Counted from the stretch's first letter, positions 1 through 7,472 are shown. The stretch is 23,373 nucleotides of DNA from Methanoregula sp. (GCA_003157895.1 PMKW01000148.1:4916-28288), one strand, 5' to 3'. A program made the numbers and translations. The notes: generated from the sequence alone by a model not told the origin.

Positions 1-93
1 TCGCGGACGGATATCGATATCGCAAAGGAAGGACACGGTGAAGGCCTTGATGCCCTTGATATGAAAAATATACTCCTGGGTGCCAAGAAGTGA
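1..93 (+). CDS. C-terminal end of an unidentified protein (partial)
   Basis: Frame 1 is open from the first base to a TGA at 91-93 and gives 30 residues ending ILLGAKK. The start lies outside the window. The stop overlaps the GTG start of the next gene in a GTGA arrangement, so the two are probably translationally coupled. The codon use (GAT ATC GCA AAG GAA) looks coding. The fragment carries no motif I recognise, so I assign no function. Confidence 0.6.
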   Translation, partial: SRTDIDIAKEGHGEGLDALDMKNILLGAKK

Positions 94-548
94 CCCTCCG
101 GTTAACCGTCGCCGCCCCGTTCAAGCATACCCGGAAGACAGGGATGCGCAAGAACGAGCTGGTGTATTATTATGCGCTTGACCGGAAGTGGATGAGCACC
201 GAGCAGGCGAACCTGCTCCTGAAACGGGCAGAGGAGGAGGGGCTCCTCGGCATTGAGAACGGCCTGTACTCACCAAGGTTCGATATTGCCGCGTTGACCC
301 TTCCGGTCGGGTTCAAACCGACTTCCGGCATCTTCGAACGCCATGATCCCGTACAGGATCTTATTGCAAGGATTGCACGGGCACGATCCCTTGAAGAAAC
401 GGATGTCGTGGCGGAGATGAACCGGATTATTAAAGATAATTTCGATATGCACCTCCTCCCGCCCGCTGCACTGGTCCTGCTTGCGAAAAACAGCGGGGTT
501 CAGTTCGATGACCTTCTGGATGCGCTCAAAGGTGCAGCAAAAAAGTGA
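90..548 (+). CDS. DUF2240 family archaeal protein
   Basis: This encodes a 152-residue soluble protein. It resembles the archaeal DUF2240 family, in which an N-terminal AAPF...K motif is followed by a segment like ELVYYYALDRKW (residues 23-34) and a helix ending EEEGLL. The N-terminal part could be a winged-helix-like unit and the C-terminal part (about 85-150) is helical. I chose GTG at 90 because it overlaps the TGA of the upstream gene and keeps the conserved N-terminal residues; a downstream ATG at 144 would lose them. There is no signal peptide or membrane segment. The function of the family is not known to me, and coupling to the truncated upstream gene is the only contextual clue. Confidence 0.75.
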   Translation: MTLRLTVAAPFKHTRKTGMRKNELVYYYALDRKWMSTEQANLLLKRAEEEGLLGIENGLYSPRFDIAALTLPVGFKPTSGIFERHDPVQDLIARIARARSLEETDVVAEMNRIIKDNFDMHLLPPAALVLLAKNSGVQFDDLLDALKGAAKK

Positions 549-671
549 ACGGTGCGGTTTTCTCACCTGAAGTTAACAACCCGGACGGGACATTCCCCAC
601 CCTTTTAATAACAAAGTATTTTGCTGATTTCTCCATTACATTTCATCAAGCATCTGATCTAAGGGAACATT

Positions 672-1175
672 ATGAGAAGACGAAACGATCCTTTCGAGAA
701 ACCGTGGGTTATCATTACTGCGGTCGTTGGTATCATTGCAGTGATTGTAATAGCTTTGATTTTTTTTATGGGGGTCGGGTCATCAGCACCGGCGGGATCT
801 TCCGGCCAGACCACTCAGACAACCTCTCCGAGTCCCTCTGCCCAGCAGACCGTAGTAGTCGGGGGAGTCCCTTTGGTAATCATAACACAGGCCCCGGTTA
901 CCGTTCCTGAAGAGGGTGTATATGTCATGGTCAGTTACATAGGCGGGTTTGACGGCACGTATGGGATGGAAGGTAATATGATGACCATGCAGAACTCGGG
1001 CAACCGGGCCTTTATTGTTGAAAATGCAACCGGTACCGTGTCTGCCACCTTCCATAAGGAAGATGATTCCACAAAGCATGAGATTGTTGTCGATATCTAC
1101 AAAGACGGCAAGTCCCTGAAGGAAGCAAGGAACTCCTCATCGTACGGTGAGGCAAGCGTTACCGCTACAGTATAA
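672..1175 (+). CDS. Membrane-anchored extracytoplasmic protein, hypothetical
   Basis: The 167-residue protein has a short positive N-terminus (MRRRNDPFEK), one strong hydrophobic segment at about residues 12-34, a Ser/Thr/Gln/Pro-rich linker (about 36-60) and a C-terminal domain rich in beta-prone residues (about 75-167). That layout fits a protein tethered in the cytoplasmic membrane by an uncleaved N-terminal helix with its folded domain outside. A purine-rich AAGGGAA site lies a few bases before the ATG. A TATA-like TTTTAATAA sits near 603-611. Such single-helix proteins with a low-complexity linker are common in Methanomicrobiales genomes. I recognise no catalytic motif, so the role is unknown. 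Confidence 0.7.
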   Translation: MRRRNDPFEKPWVIITAVVGIIAVIVIALIFFMGVGSSAPAGSSGQTTQTTSPSPSAQQTVVVGGVPLVIITQAPVTVPEEGVYVMVSYIGGFDGTYGMEGNMMTMQNSGNRAFIVENATGTVSATFHKEDDSTKHEIVVDIYKDGKSLKEARNSSSYGEASVTATV

Positions 1176-1178
1176 TCC

Positions 1179-1184
1179 TTTTTT
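1179..1184 (+). terminator. T-run terminator after the membrane-anchored protein gene
   Basis: Six consecutive T residues follow within 10 bases of the stop codon of the + strand gene. Runs of T on the non-template strand are the usual archaeal intrinsic termination signal. The next gene is convergent, which fits transcription ending here. Confidence 0.4.
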
Positions 1185-1382
1185 ATCCTGCACCGGAAGG
1201 ACCCTGTGCAGGAGAGCATGGACCCTGCAAAAAGAATTTGTCCCCGATATGGTGATTGGGGTGGGGACTGCAGTGACGATCTTTCCGGTAAACGGCCTGA
1301 TTGCCGGCATATACGGGATCTATATATCCCAAAATGTGCGTACTGAAAACAATTTCCTGCCCTATACGGGAAAGTTATCTCT

Positions 1383-1388
1383 AAAAAA
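1383..1388 (-). terminator. T-run terminator after the S6e gene
   Basis: Read on the minus strand, a run of six T residues lies seven bases beyond the S6e stop codon. It is the likely end of the infB-S6e transcript or of the S6e transcript. Confidence 0.45.
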
Positions 1389-1394
1389 GATATG

Positions 1395-1820
1395 TTATTT
1401 TCTGACCTTTGACTTCTTTTCGGCTTTCTTCTCTCCCTCGACTTTCGGGAAGAGCTCATCGAGCGTCTTTTCGCCATAAGTGGTGACCAGTGTATTGATC
1501 TGGACGAAATCCTGGGTGATCTCACTTGCCCGGATGGTCTTTCTCCGGCGCTCCCCGTCCATGCTCGGGTGGAACCCGATACCGCCCGCAAGGAGGAGTT
1601 TCTTGCGTCCTGCTCCCGGCAGACCTTTCTTTGCGGTGATCCCGGTCCGGTCAGAGGCGCCGGTAATCAGGATCTTGTACCCTGCAAGCCCGAGGGTTCC
1701 TGCATCAATCTCATCACCGATACGTTTCCCGACGATAGCGCCTGCGGCACCGCCACTGGCGTCCACATTATAAGCACGACCGCTCTTCGGGTCTGATACT
1801 ACGACTTTGAACTCGACCAT
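1395..1820 (-). CDS. rps6e: 30S ribosomal protein S6e
   Basis: The 141-residue protein matches archaeal S6e, a small-subunit ribosomal protein shared by archaea and eukaryotes. Diagnostic stretches are the N-terminal FKVVVSDPKSGRAYN, the GKRIGDEIDAG segment (about 31-41), the Gly/Lys-rich loop around TGASDRTGITAKKGLPG and the GERRRK basic patch (about 88-93). The Lys-rich tail (EKKAEKKSKVRK) is typical of rRNA-binding extensions. The start is supported by an AAGGAG Shine-Dalgarno site about 9 bases upstream. The gene lies downstream of infB on the same strand with a gap of about 170 bases. AT-rich TATA-like sequences in that gap (near 1847-1854 and 1921-1945) could give it its own promoter. 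Confidence 0.95.
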   Translation of the reverse strand: MVEFKVVVSDPKSGRAYNVDASGGAAGAIVGKRIGDEIDAGTLGLAGYKILITGASDRTGITAKKGLPGAGRKKLLLAGGIGFHPSMDGERRRKTIRASEITQDFVQINTLVTTYGEKTLDELFPKVEGEKKAEKKSKVRK

Positions 1821-1993
1821 TCGTGTCTGCTCCTTATTGGTAATCTCTTTAAAACCCCTGATGATCCGGGTTTTTCACGTCTCCGGATGCCGGCATTTCC
1901 GCCTACACATGAGAAGTATCTATTTAATTATACCGGTACGCTATTAAATCCTCGCGTCCCCCTCGGGTTATACCCTTGGTGTATAAAAAGTGC

Positions 1994-3772
1994 TCATTTG
2001 CCCCAGAAGGGATCCCCCTTCCGTTTCATGGTCGTGAATTCTGTTAGGATCTCCTGCGTGCTGGTATTCAGGGTCTTGACCATCTCCCGCTCGAGCACTT
2101 TTATGTGGCGCTCGGGCACATCCACGAACAGGTCGTCTCCCACACTGACCTGCCTTCCTACGGTTGCACCCTCGATAGAGATGGCGACTTCGAGACCGGG
2201 ATCCGCCTCCCGGATCGATTCCTGCCGGAGCTGCATGGACTTGAGGTGCCCCACTTTCTTCCCATCCAGCTTGATCAGGTCTACATCGCTTCTGAGTTTT
2301 CCTCCCAGTACCCGTACCCCGACCACGGCCGGGTTGCTCTGGCGGAAGACGCAGTCGGGCAGGAGACGGATCTTCGCCGGCATCACGACATGCTCGAACC
2401 GCTGTTTCTCCTGCAGGCGTTTCTGTTCGTCGCGCCACTCCACGTACTGGTCGATCAGCTGGTAGATGACACGTCCCTCAAAAACCCTGACCTGCGTATA
2501 CAGAGGATCTTTGATCATATCAGCAGCATCGGGAAGAATCGGGGTATTGAACGAGAGGAGGACGCGGAACATCGGGTTCTTGACCGTCTCGGTCTCGATC
2601 AGGTCGAGCCGGCTCACCGGCCCGACCTCCGCACGCATAACGCCGATCTCCTTTCCCTCGAGTTCCTTGCAGAGCGCCTCAAGGGCGCCGATGGTGTCCG
2701 CTTTGATCGTGATACCCTCATCGGAGAGGTTAACATGGATCTCGGTCATCTCTTTTTTGATCCGTGCCTCGACCTCGTCCCGGTTGTTCCGGATAACGAA
2801 GAACGGGGAGCCGGCGATTACGCGCTCGAGATTCGGGGCAGTAACCTTGATCCCTGATGCTGCGGCAACCGATTTCACCCGCTCGAACCGGTCTTCGACG
2901 AGGATCTCCTTCATGGGCCGGGGCTTTAAGAGCGACCGCACCTTGGTCACTACGATATCCCCCTGAGTGGCAACCGCGATTTCGTCCCCGATAGCAAGGG
3001 TCCCGTCATACAGGATTACGTCAAGCGTGGTCCCGAGGCCCCGCTCCTCCTTGACCTCGAGCACGGTCCCGGCGCCAGGGCCCTCTACGGACAACTTCAG
3101 TTCGTCTCCCATGTAACGCTGGGCAAGCCCGATCATGATGAGGAGCAGGTCAGGTATTCCCTCACCGGTATGGGCACTGACCGGCACGATCGCAAGGTTG
3201 CGCTGAAAATCCGAGACCCGGTCGAAGCGGTCCGCTGAAAAGTCCAGTTCGGATAATTTCCCCACGATCTCGTAAGTCTTGTTCTCGATCTCACCTCTTA
3301 CCCGGTCGTTCTGTTTGGCAAATGTTGAGAGGAACGACTCGTTCTCGTTTATCCGCCAGCCATGGATACGGTCGATCTTGGTTGCCGCAATGACAAATGG
3401 TGTGCGGCAGTTCCGCAGGATCTGGAGTGCCTCGATGGTCTGCGGCTGGAACCCTTGGGTGATATCCACGACAAGGATTGCCATATCGGCGAGCGCCCCG
3501 CCCCGTGCCCGCAGCGTAGTAAACGCATGATGGCCCGGCGTATCGATGAAAAGGAGACCCGGGATATTGATGGGCATTTTTCCCATCGTGCCGCTCATGC
3601 TCCGGATCGCGTCGATGGGAACAATGGTTGCACCGATATGCTGGGTGATTGCCCCGACTTCCGAACTCACGACCGACGACCCGCGGATCCGGTCCAGCAG
3701 GGATGTTTTCCCATGGTCCACGTGCCCCATGACACAGACAATCGGCGTCCTGATCTTCGGGTTCTCCGCCAT
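1994..3772 (-). CDS. infB: Translation initiation factor aIF5B (archaeal IF2)
   Basis: The protein (592 residues) is a full-length archaeal IF5B, the GTPase that promotes ribosomal subunit joining and initiator tRNA placement. The G domain shows G1 GHVDHGKT (16-23), the switch I threonine in GAITQHIG (40-47), G3 DTPGH (77-81) and a G4 motif reading TKID (131-134) instead of the usual NKxD. Beta-barrel domain II, alpha/beta domain III and C-terminal domain IV follow over about 230-592. There is no intein at the P-loop, a site where some archaeal infB genes carry one. A GAGGGG Shine-Dalgarno site lies about 8 bases before the ATG. S6e follows on the same strand, a common archaeal pairing. Confidence 0.97.
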   Translation of the reverse strand: MAENPKIRTPIVCVMGHVDHGKTSLLDRIRGSSVVSSEVGAITQHIGATIVPIDAIRSMSGTMGKMPINIPGLLFIDTPGHHAFTTLRARGGALADMAILVVDITQGFQPQTIEALQILRNCRTPFVIAATKIDRIHGWRINENESFLSTFAKQNDRVRGEIENKTYEIVGKLSELDFSADRFDRVSDFQRNLAIVPVSAHTGEGIPDLLLIMIGLAQRYMGDELKLSVEGPGAGTVLEVKEERGLGTTLDVILYDGTLAIGDEIAVATQGDIVVTKVRSLLKPRPMKEILVEDRFERVKSVAAASGIKVTAPNLERVIAGSPFFVIRNNRDEVEARIKKEMTEIHVNLSDEGITIKADTIGALEALCKELEGKEIGVMRAEVGPVSRLDLIETETVKNPMFRVLLSFNTPILPDAADMIKDPLYTQVRVFEGRVIYQLIDQYVEWRDEQKRLQEKQRFEHVVMPAKIRLLPDCVFRQSNPAVVGVRVLGGKLRSDVDLIKLDGKKVGHLKSMQLRQESIREADPGLEVAISIEGATVGRQVSVGDDLFVDVPERHIKVLEREMVKTLNTSTQEILTEFTTMKRKGDPFWGK

Positions 3773-3998
3773 ATCTTTCCCCTCGTTTGTTTACGCTCTG
3801 AAAATGGGATACTGGATAATCCTGGTTCCCATTGCAGCGGCAGGTACCGTACCGCGCCCGATTACCGGGGAATTGTATTCAGAGCCACCTGATATGTAAT
3901 GGATGCCCGATCCTATTAATCATCGCCTTATGGTGCAAGTATCCGGCTCCATGATGGCTGGTATACTCCGCCCTCACCGCGTCAGCCAGGCACGGATA

Positions 3999-4006
3999 CA
4001 TTAATC
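3999..4006 (+). promoter_or_regulatory. Possible TATA box for tRNA-His
   Basis: An AT-rich ACATTAATC-like element lies 32-39 bases upstream of the mature tRNA 5' end. At normal archaeal TATA-to-start spacing it would place transcription initiation near 4026-4030, giving a short leader for RNase P to remove. The match is by eye only. Confidence 0.35.
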
Positions 4007-4037
4007 AGAGTCCGGTACCAATGTAAAAAGCACATCT

Positions 4038-4111
4038 GCCAGGGTAGGGTAGTCTGGTTATCCTAAGGGGCTGTGGATCCCTCGACCCGGGTTCAAATCT
4101 CGGCCCTGGCC
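4038..4111 (+). tRNA. tRNA-His (GTG anticodon), G-1 not encoded
   Basis: It folds as a cloverleaf: acceptor 4038-4044 with 4104-4110 (GCCAGGG/CCCTGGC), U8 at 4045, anticodon stem 4066-4070 with 4078-4082, loop CTGTGGA with anticodon GTG at 4073-4075, T stem 4087-4091 with 4099-4103, and T loop TTCAAAT. The D stem is weak, with a G-T pair and a T-T mismatch. The discriminator at 4111 is C73, as expected for tRNA-His. The base at -1 (4037) is T, so the G-1 identity base is not encoded. CCA is not encoded. A T-rich tail (CTTTCCTTTC) follows. There is no intron. Confidence 0.93.
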
Positions 4112-4411
4112 TTTCCTTTCAATCGGTTTCTTCTTATAATCCTGACGGGTAATCTCCGTGTTTCCGATCAGAACCATAATAGAAGGTTCAGCAGTCTTTT
4201 GTAGTTGCAAATGGTGATGGTTTTCGTGGACTCGCTCAACCTGCGCTGACTGCTGCCGTCTTTGTCCTGCCAACCGGGCTTGTGAATTCCGGACCCCCGG
4301 TGCCCTTAGTCTCCATTCCGTTTGCAATCGTCTTTCAAACTCCTGCCGTCCACGGGCTCCAGAATCTTTGGGTTTTCCGCACGGGATTTTGCCCGGCCCC
4401 TTCCTGTGGAC
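4112..4411. other. Gene-free stretch downstream of tRNA-His
   Basis: These 300 bases begin with the T-rich tail of the tRNA gene and contain no reading frame with credible start, length or composition. Short frames on both strands look accidental. No repeat or RNA fold stood out. It may be decayed sequence or an untranslated trailer of the minus-strand gene that ends at 4412. Confidence 0.5.
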
Positions 4412-4753
4412 TTACAGGAGTCCGGCACATTTTGCCACGATCACCACGGATACGAGCCAGATCCCATAGGATCCGATGATACTCGCGACGACACCGAACC
4501 GGCCCAGCAGAAGGTAGAGTGATATAAGAAAGAGAGCAGTCGGGACAAGGAACACAATCGATCCCCGTATGAGATCCTGTGTCTGTTCCTGCGTTGAATG
4601 CATACTGGTGAACAGAAACGCGAGCGTCGTGATAATCGGGGCGACAGCAAGGATCCCCCCATATTTCGGATCGACAAGCTCTGCGATGCAGGTGGTACCT
4701 GCAACCATGCTCCCGCCTGCAAGGAAGATGAGGAGAAGGTAAAGGAGTTCCAT
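4412..4753 (-). CDS. GlpM/DUF3147-like small integral membrane protein
   Basis: With the start at MELLYLLLIF the protein has 113 residues and four hydrophobic helices (about 1-20, 28-47, 58-80 and 85-110). Segments such as the GILAVAPIITTLAFLF core, the RGSIVFLVPTALFLISLYLLLGRF stretch (around 56-79) and the terminal IIGSYGIWLV resemble GlpM/DUF3147 membrane proteins, which are about 110 residues long. The open frame extends 36 codons further upstream to 4861, but that extension is not hydrophobic in the right pattern and is longer than the family, so I prefer the ATG at 4753. The Shine-Dalgarno site is weak. Family function is poorly understood; GlpM was linked to alginate production in Pseudomonas. 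The gene is divergent from the methyltransferase gene. Confidence 0.6.
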   Translation of the reverse strand: MELLYLLLIFLAGGSMVAGTTCIAELVDPKYGGILAVAPIITTLAFLFTSMHSTQEQTQDLIRGSIVFLVPTALFLISLYLLLGRFGVVASIIGSYGIWLVSVVIVAKCAGLL

Positions 4754-4887
4754 TACCGGATCCAGTACGTACGCTGAGTGTAAAAAGGATCCCGGTATAG
4801 TACTTTCTTGTGCATTGAGTAACAAAATTGTACAATAATTGCAGATAGCTGGTACCATCATACCGGCCCCGACCCGGAGTTGTCCTT

Positions 4888-5715
4888 ATGCCTATGCCAG
4901 AAAAAACCCTGCCGGAGAATGGTTATGTCCACGGGTATTCAGCACGCGAATCGGAACGACTTGCCGACCAGGCCCAGACGCTGACGGACCTCCTCCACCA
5001 TGACACTCACTATCCTACGGGTTCCCGGGTGCTCGAAGCCGGTTGCGGCATCGGCGCTCAGACCCTAATCCTTGCGAAGAACAGTCCTGAAGCACAGATC
5101 ACCTCCATCGATATCTCTGTTCAATCTCTTAAGAAGGCAGAGGCAAATGTCAAAAAACAGGGATTGAGCAACGTTACCTTCCGGCAGGCGGATATCTTCA
5201 ACCTCCCGTTTGAACCAGGGAGTTTCGATCATATCTTCGTCTGCTTCGTACTGGAGCATCTTGCGGATCCCCGGCGGGCACTGGAGCAGTTTCGCCCGCT
5301 CCTGGTGGAGGGTGGTACTATCACCGTGATCGAAGGAGACCATGGTTCTGCATACTTCCACCCGGACAATGCCGATGCCCATCGGGCAATTGACTGTCTC
5401 GTGGAACTCCAGCGCCAGGGTGGCGGGAACGCGCTCATCGGCCGGCAGCTCTTTCCTCTTGTGGCTGCTGCAGGGTTCAGGGAGGTCAGCGTCACGCCAA
5501 GGATGGTCTACGTCGATTCCTCCCGCCCGGCGCTCGTGAAAGGGTTTACGAACCTGACGTTTACGGCGATGGTCGGGGGGGTTGGCCCGGAAGTGGAGAA
5601 ACAGGGGCTGATGAGCCGGGAGGCGTGGGAACGGGGAATTGCCGCACTCTACCGCACGGCCGAGGCGGATGGTGTCTTCTGTTATACGTTCTTCAAGGCG
5701 ACCGCCCGGAAATAA
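4888..5715 (+). CDS. Class I SAM-dependent methyltransferase
   Basis: The 275-residue soluble protein shows the Rossmann-fold methyltransferase motifs in order: motif I VLEAGCGIG (48-56), the acidic end of beta 2 in ITSIDIS (D75), an acidic residue in RQADIFNLPF (D102), and the FVCFVLEHL segment (117-125) that follows beta 4. It is likely to methylate a small molecule, but the substrate cannot be read from the sequence. A GGAG site lies 8 bases before the ATG. The next gene starts 13 bases after the stop with a strong Shine-Dalgarno, so the two are probably co-transcribed. The C-terminal third carries no further domain I recognise. Confidence 0.88.
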   Translation: MPMPEKTLPENGYVHGYSARESERLADQAQTLTDLLHHDTHYPTGSRVLEAGCGIGAQTLILAKNSPEAQITSIDISVQSLKKAEANVKKQGLSNVTFRQADIFNLPFEPGSFDHIFVCFVLEHLADPRRALEQFRPLLVEGGTITVIEGDHGSAYFHPDNADAHRAIDCLVELQRQGGGNALIGRQLFPLVAAAGFREVSVTPRMVYVDSSRPALVKGFTNLTFTAMVGGVGPEVEKQGLMSREAWERGIAALYRTAEADGVFCYTFFKATARK

Positions 5716-5728
5716 TTCGGGAGGAACC

Positions 5729-6262
5729 ATGCAGATTTCCGTCATCCTTGCCCCTCCTCACCCGGGCTCCTTCAACCACGCGACAGCGGATGAGGTTGCA
5801 GCCTTGCTTCTGAAATCCGGTCATACCGTTACCGTCCATGACCTTTACCGTGAGCAGTTCGATCCGCTGCTCCCGTATAATGAGATCCCCCGCGATGCGG
5901 CTCTCCCCCCGGAAATTGCATTGCACTGCCGGGAGATCGCAGCAGCGGACGGGATCGTTTTCGTCCATCCTGACTGGTGGGGAATGCCACCTGCGATCAT
6001 GAAAGGCTGGATTGACCGGGTTCTCCGCCCGGGTGTTGCCTACCGGTTTGCTGAAACGGATCCAGGTGAAGGCATACCCGTGGGAATTCTCGCTGTAAAG
6101 GCGGCACTGGTTTTCAACACGTCCAATACTCCTGTTGAACGGGAGCAGGAGGCCTTTGGGGATCCGCTCGAACGGATCTGGAAAGACTGCATCATCTCCT
6201 TTTGCGGAGTGCCGCTCTTTCACCGGAGAATGTTCAGCGTTGTTGTCACCAGCACGGAGTAG
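5729..6262 (+). CDS. NAD(P)H quinone oxidoreductase-like flavoprotein, C-terminus cut by tandem TAG
   Basis: The 177-residue product belongs to the flavodoxin-2/NQO1-like family of FMN- or FAD-dependent NAD(P)H oxidoreductases. It has an ILAPPHPGSFNHATA nucleotide-binding N-terminus, a FVHPDWWGMPPAIMKGWIDR segment (around 78-97) and the VAYRF motif. The start at 5729 follows GGGAGG by four bases. An in-frame upstream extension to 5639 lies inside the methyltransferase gene and is rejected. The reading frame is interrupted by two adjacent TAG codons (6260-6265), after which a family-like tail continues in the same frame to a TAA at 6338-6340. The protein may therefore be about 24 residues shorter than its ancestor, though the catalytic core is present. 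Confidence 0.82.
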   Translation: MQISVILAPPHPGSFNHATADEVAALLLKSGHTVTVHDLYREQFDPLLPYNEIPRDAALPPEIALHCREIAAADGIVFVHPDWWGMPPAIMKGWIDRVLRPGVAYRFAETDPGEGIPVGILAVKAALVFNTSNTPVEREQEAFGDPLERIWKDCIISFCGVPLFHRRMFSVVVTSTE

Positions 6263-6340
6263 TAGCGGAAGGTATGGCTCGATGAGGTACGGGAGATCAC
6301 CCGGAATACGTTTCCACCTGTCGGTTCTCATCTCTTTTAA
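6260..6340 (+). pseudogene. Detached C-terminal tail of the quinone-reductase-like gene after TAG TAG
   Basis: After TAG at 6260-6262 and TAG at 6263-6265 the same frame reads RKVWLDEVREITRNTFP and then a few more residues to a TAA at 6338-6340. An amphipathic helix of this kind is what I expect at the end of this flavoprotein family. GAG/CAG codons at the two TAG positions would each need one base change. The tail is therefore the remnant of the original C-terminus, or is translated only by readthrough. Confidence 0.6.
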
Positions 6341-6466
6341 GAATCGACACGAGAAGGAGGACACCCCCCGCATGAAGTTCTGATCCCTTTTATGGACACG
6401 CACTTTCGCATCGTGCATCCCTTTCCTTTTTACCCGTTCATCGCTTCTTAAGGTGCGGAGATTATA

Positions 6467-6883
6467 ATGGACGATATTGCATGGATACGCGAAATAGAGA
6501 CCATGGTCAGGGAGATGAACCGGTGCTGGACTGCGGGGTGGCACGAGGAACAGTTCCGGCAGTATATCCATCCGGACGCCGTTGCCATCGTGCCGGCAAC
6601 ACCCGGGCGGCTTGAAGGCCGGGATGCCTATGTTGCCGGGTGACGGGGCTTTGTTAAAGCCGCAGTCATCCACGAATGGAAGGAGTATGGTTTCAAGGTG
6701 CAGCTCCATGCCGGTGGGAAAAGTGCCGTGGTCACGTACTTCTACTCGATCACGTTTGCCATGGGCACGGCAAAGCAGACCATGCGGGGCCGGGACATGT
6801 TCTTCCTTGTGAAGGAGGGACGAAAGTGGCTTGTTGCCGCTGACCAGTTCTCACCGGAACCTCCTCAGGCAGGATCTGCCTGA
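6467..6883 (+). pseudogene. NTF2-like (SnoaL/DUF4440-type) protein interrupted by one TGA
   Basis: Read through a single internal TGA at 6641-6643, the frame gives 138 positions that look like one NTF2-like alpha-beta barrel: an N-terminal helix (IAWIREIETMVREMNRCW), the FRQYIHPDAVAIVP segment, GRLEGRDAYVAG, and C-terminal strands ending FLVKEGRKWLVAADQFS. The TGA falls where family members tend to have tryptophan (AYVAG-W-RGF), so a single TGG to TGA change explains it. A GGTGCGGAG Shine-Dalgarno-like site precedes the ATG by about 6 bases. Such proteins bind or convert small ligands, but the role here is unknown. The rest of the frame is intact, which suggests a recent lesion, a sequencing error or recoding. 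Confidence 0.7.
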
Positions 6884-6908
6884 TATCGTGGCCCGCAACC
6901 CCTGCCGG

Positions 6909-6916
6909 TTTAAAAT
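6909..6916 (+). promoter_or_regulatory. TATA-like element for the SemiSWEET gene
   Basis: TTTAAAAT lies about 35-40 bases upstream of the ATG at 6950. At normal archaeal spacing it gives a short leader that contains the GGAAGAG Shine-Dalgarno site. Confidence 0.45.
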
Positions 6917-6949
6917 TGTTAAAAGAGATATAGTACCGGAAGAGATCCC

Positions 6950-7204
6950 ATGGATACGATTGTTCTCGTCGGTTATGTTGCCGGGGCCCTTACCACCCTG
7001 TCCTTTGTCCCGCAGGTTATCCGGGCATGGAAGCTCAAAGAGACGCGGGATCTCTCTCTTGCGATGCTCATCCTCTTTGCTCTGGGGGTCCTGCTCTGGA
7101 CCCTCTACGGGATCTGGACCGGTTCAATGCCGGTTATTGCGGCAAACATGATCACATTTGTCCTGATCCTCGTCCTGCTCTGGATGAAGATCAAATACCC
7201 GTGA
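6950..7204 (+). CDS. SemiSWEET (PQ-loop/MtN3) sugar transporter
   Basis: The 84-residue protein has three predicted membrane helices (about 4-24, 38-58 and 62-80), exactly one triple-helix bundle, so it should act as a dimer like other SemiSWEETs, which move small sugars passively across the membrane. The PQ motif is at residues 21-22 (SFVPQVIRAWK), and Trp50 in helix 2 and Asn66 in helix 3 match positions that often line the substrate path. A GGAAGAG site lies about 6 bases before the ATG. It follows the broken NTF2-like gene on the same strand. The substrate is not evident. Confidence 0.88.
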   Translation: MDTIVLVGYVAGALTTLSFVPQVIRAWKLKETRDLSLAMLILFALGVLLWTLYGIWTGSMPVIAANMITFVLILVLLWMKIKYP

Positions 7205-7299
7205 TCCTTTTTACCCGGGGGCTGGAATAAACGTCAGAAGAGGGCCTCCGATACCGGATAAAATTTTAAAAGAGAAACCTAGTCTGAGAACTGTTTTTA

Positions 7300-7395
7300 G
7301 TCCTGAAGGAGCACAAGGCAGCCGGCTATTTTTATCGTGGAGCCCTTGGCGTTTCCGGGTTATGCTGGTTCGTTAAAAGCGGTTAAGATGAACGT
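7300..7395 (-). pseudogene. Remnant of an RDD-family gene (C-terminal end)
   Basis: The + strand sequence from 7301 is a diverged copy of the 3' end of the intact RDD gene (9022 onward). The first 22 bases match almost perfectly, and the blocks GTGGAGCCC and TGGCGTTT are also shared. On the minus strand it encodes a relic of the KRQGLHDK segment and then shifts frame by one base before the copy of CLVLLQ. Weaker similarity continues to about 7395. Further up, AAATAAACCGGAT (7400-7412) also occurs upstream of the intact gene (9742-9754), which would fit a copy that lost most of its middle. It is not translatable. Confidence 0.7.
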
Positions 7396-7451
7396 TGATA
7401 AATAAACCGGATGGGTCGGTTTCATCATGGATCCGGAAGTATTCTGCATTC

Positions 7452-7457
7452 AAAAAA
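7452..7457 (-). terminator. T-run terminator after the GT-C-like gene
   Basis: On the minus strand, six T residues follow the stop codon of the 7473-8960 gene by about 15 bases and sit within a short CTGC/GCAG inverted repeat. Confidence 0.45.
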
Positions 7458-7472
7458 GCAGCTGATGTTGTA

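Noticed and set aside
545..910. 121-codon + strand frame overlapping the membrane-anchored protein gene
   Set aside because: It overlaps a frame with a clear transmembrane segment and linker, has no ribosome binding site and shows no family-like pattern.
1887..2465. 192-codon + strand frame over the end of infB
   Set aside because: It is the antisense shadow of infB and is Arg/Ser-rich, as expected from reverse codons of a GC-rich gene.
4112..4411. Possible C/D-box RNA (GGTGATGG near 4210 and CTGA near 4248)
   Set aside because: The C-box match is imperfect, there is no terminal stem and the second box pair is missing; chance matches are likely.
6341..6385. Three-codon frame (ATG AAG TTC TGA) preceded by GGAGG
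   Set aside because: Too short to be a gene; the frame after the stop has no coding character. The Shine-Dalgarno-like site is probably accidental.
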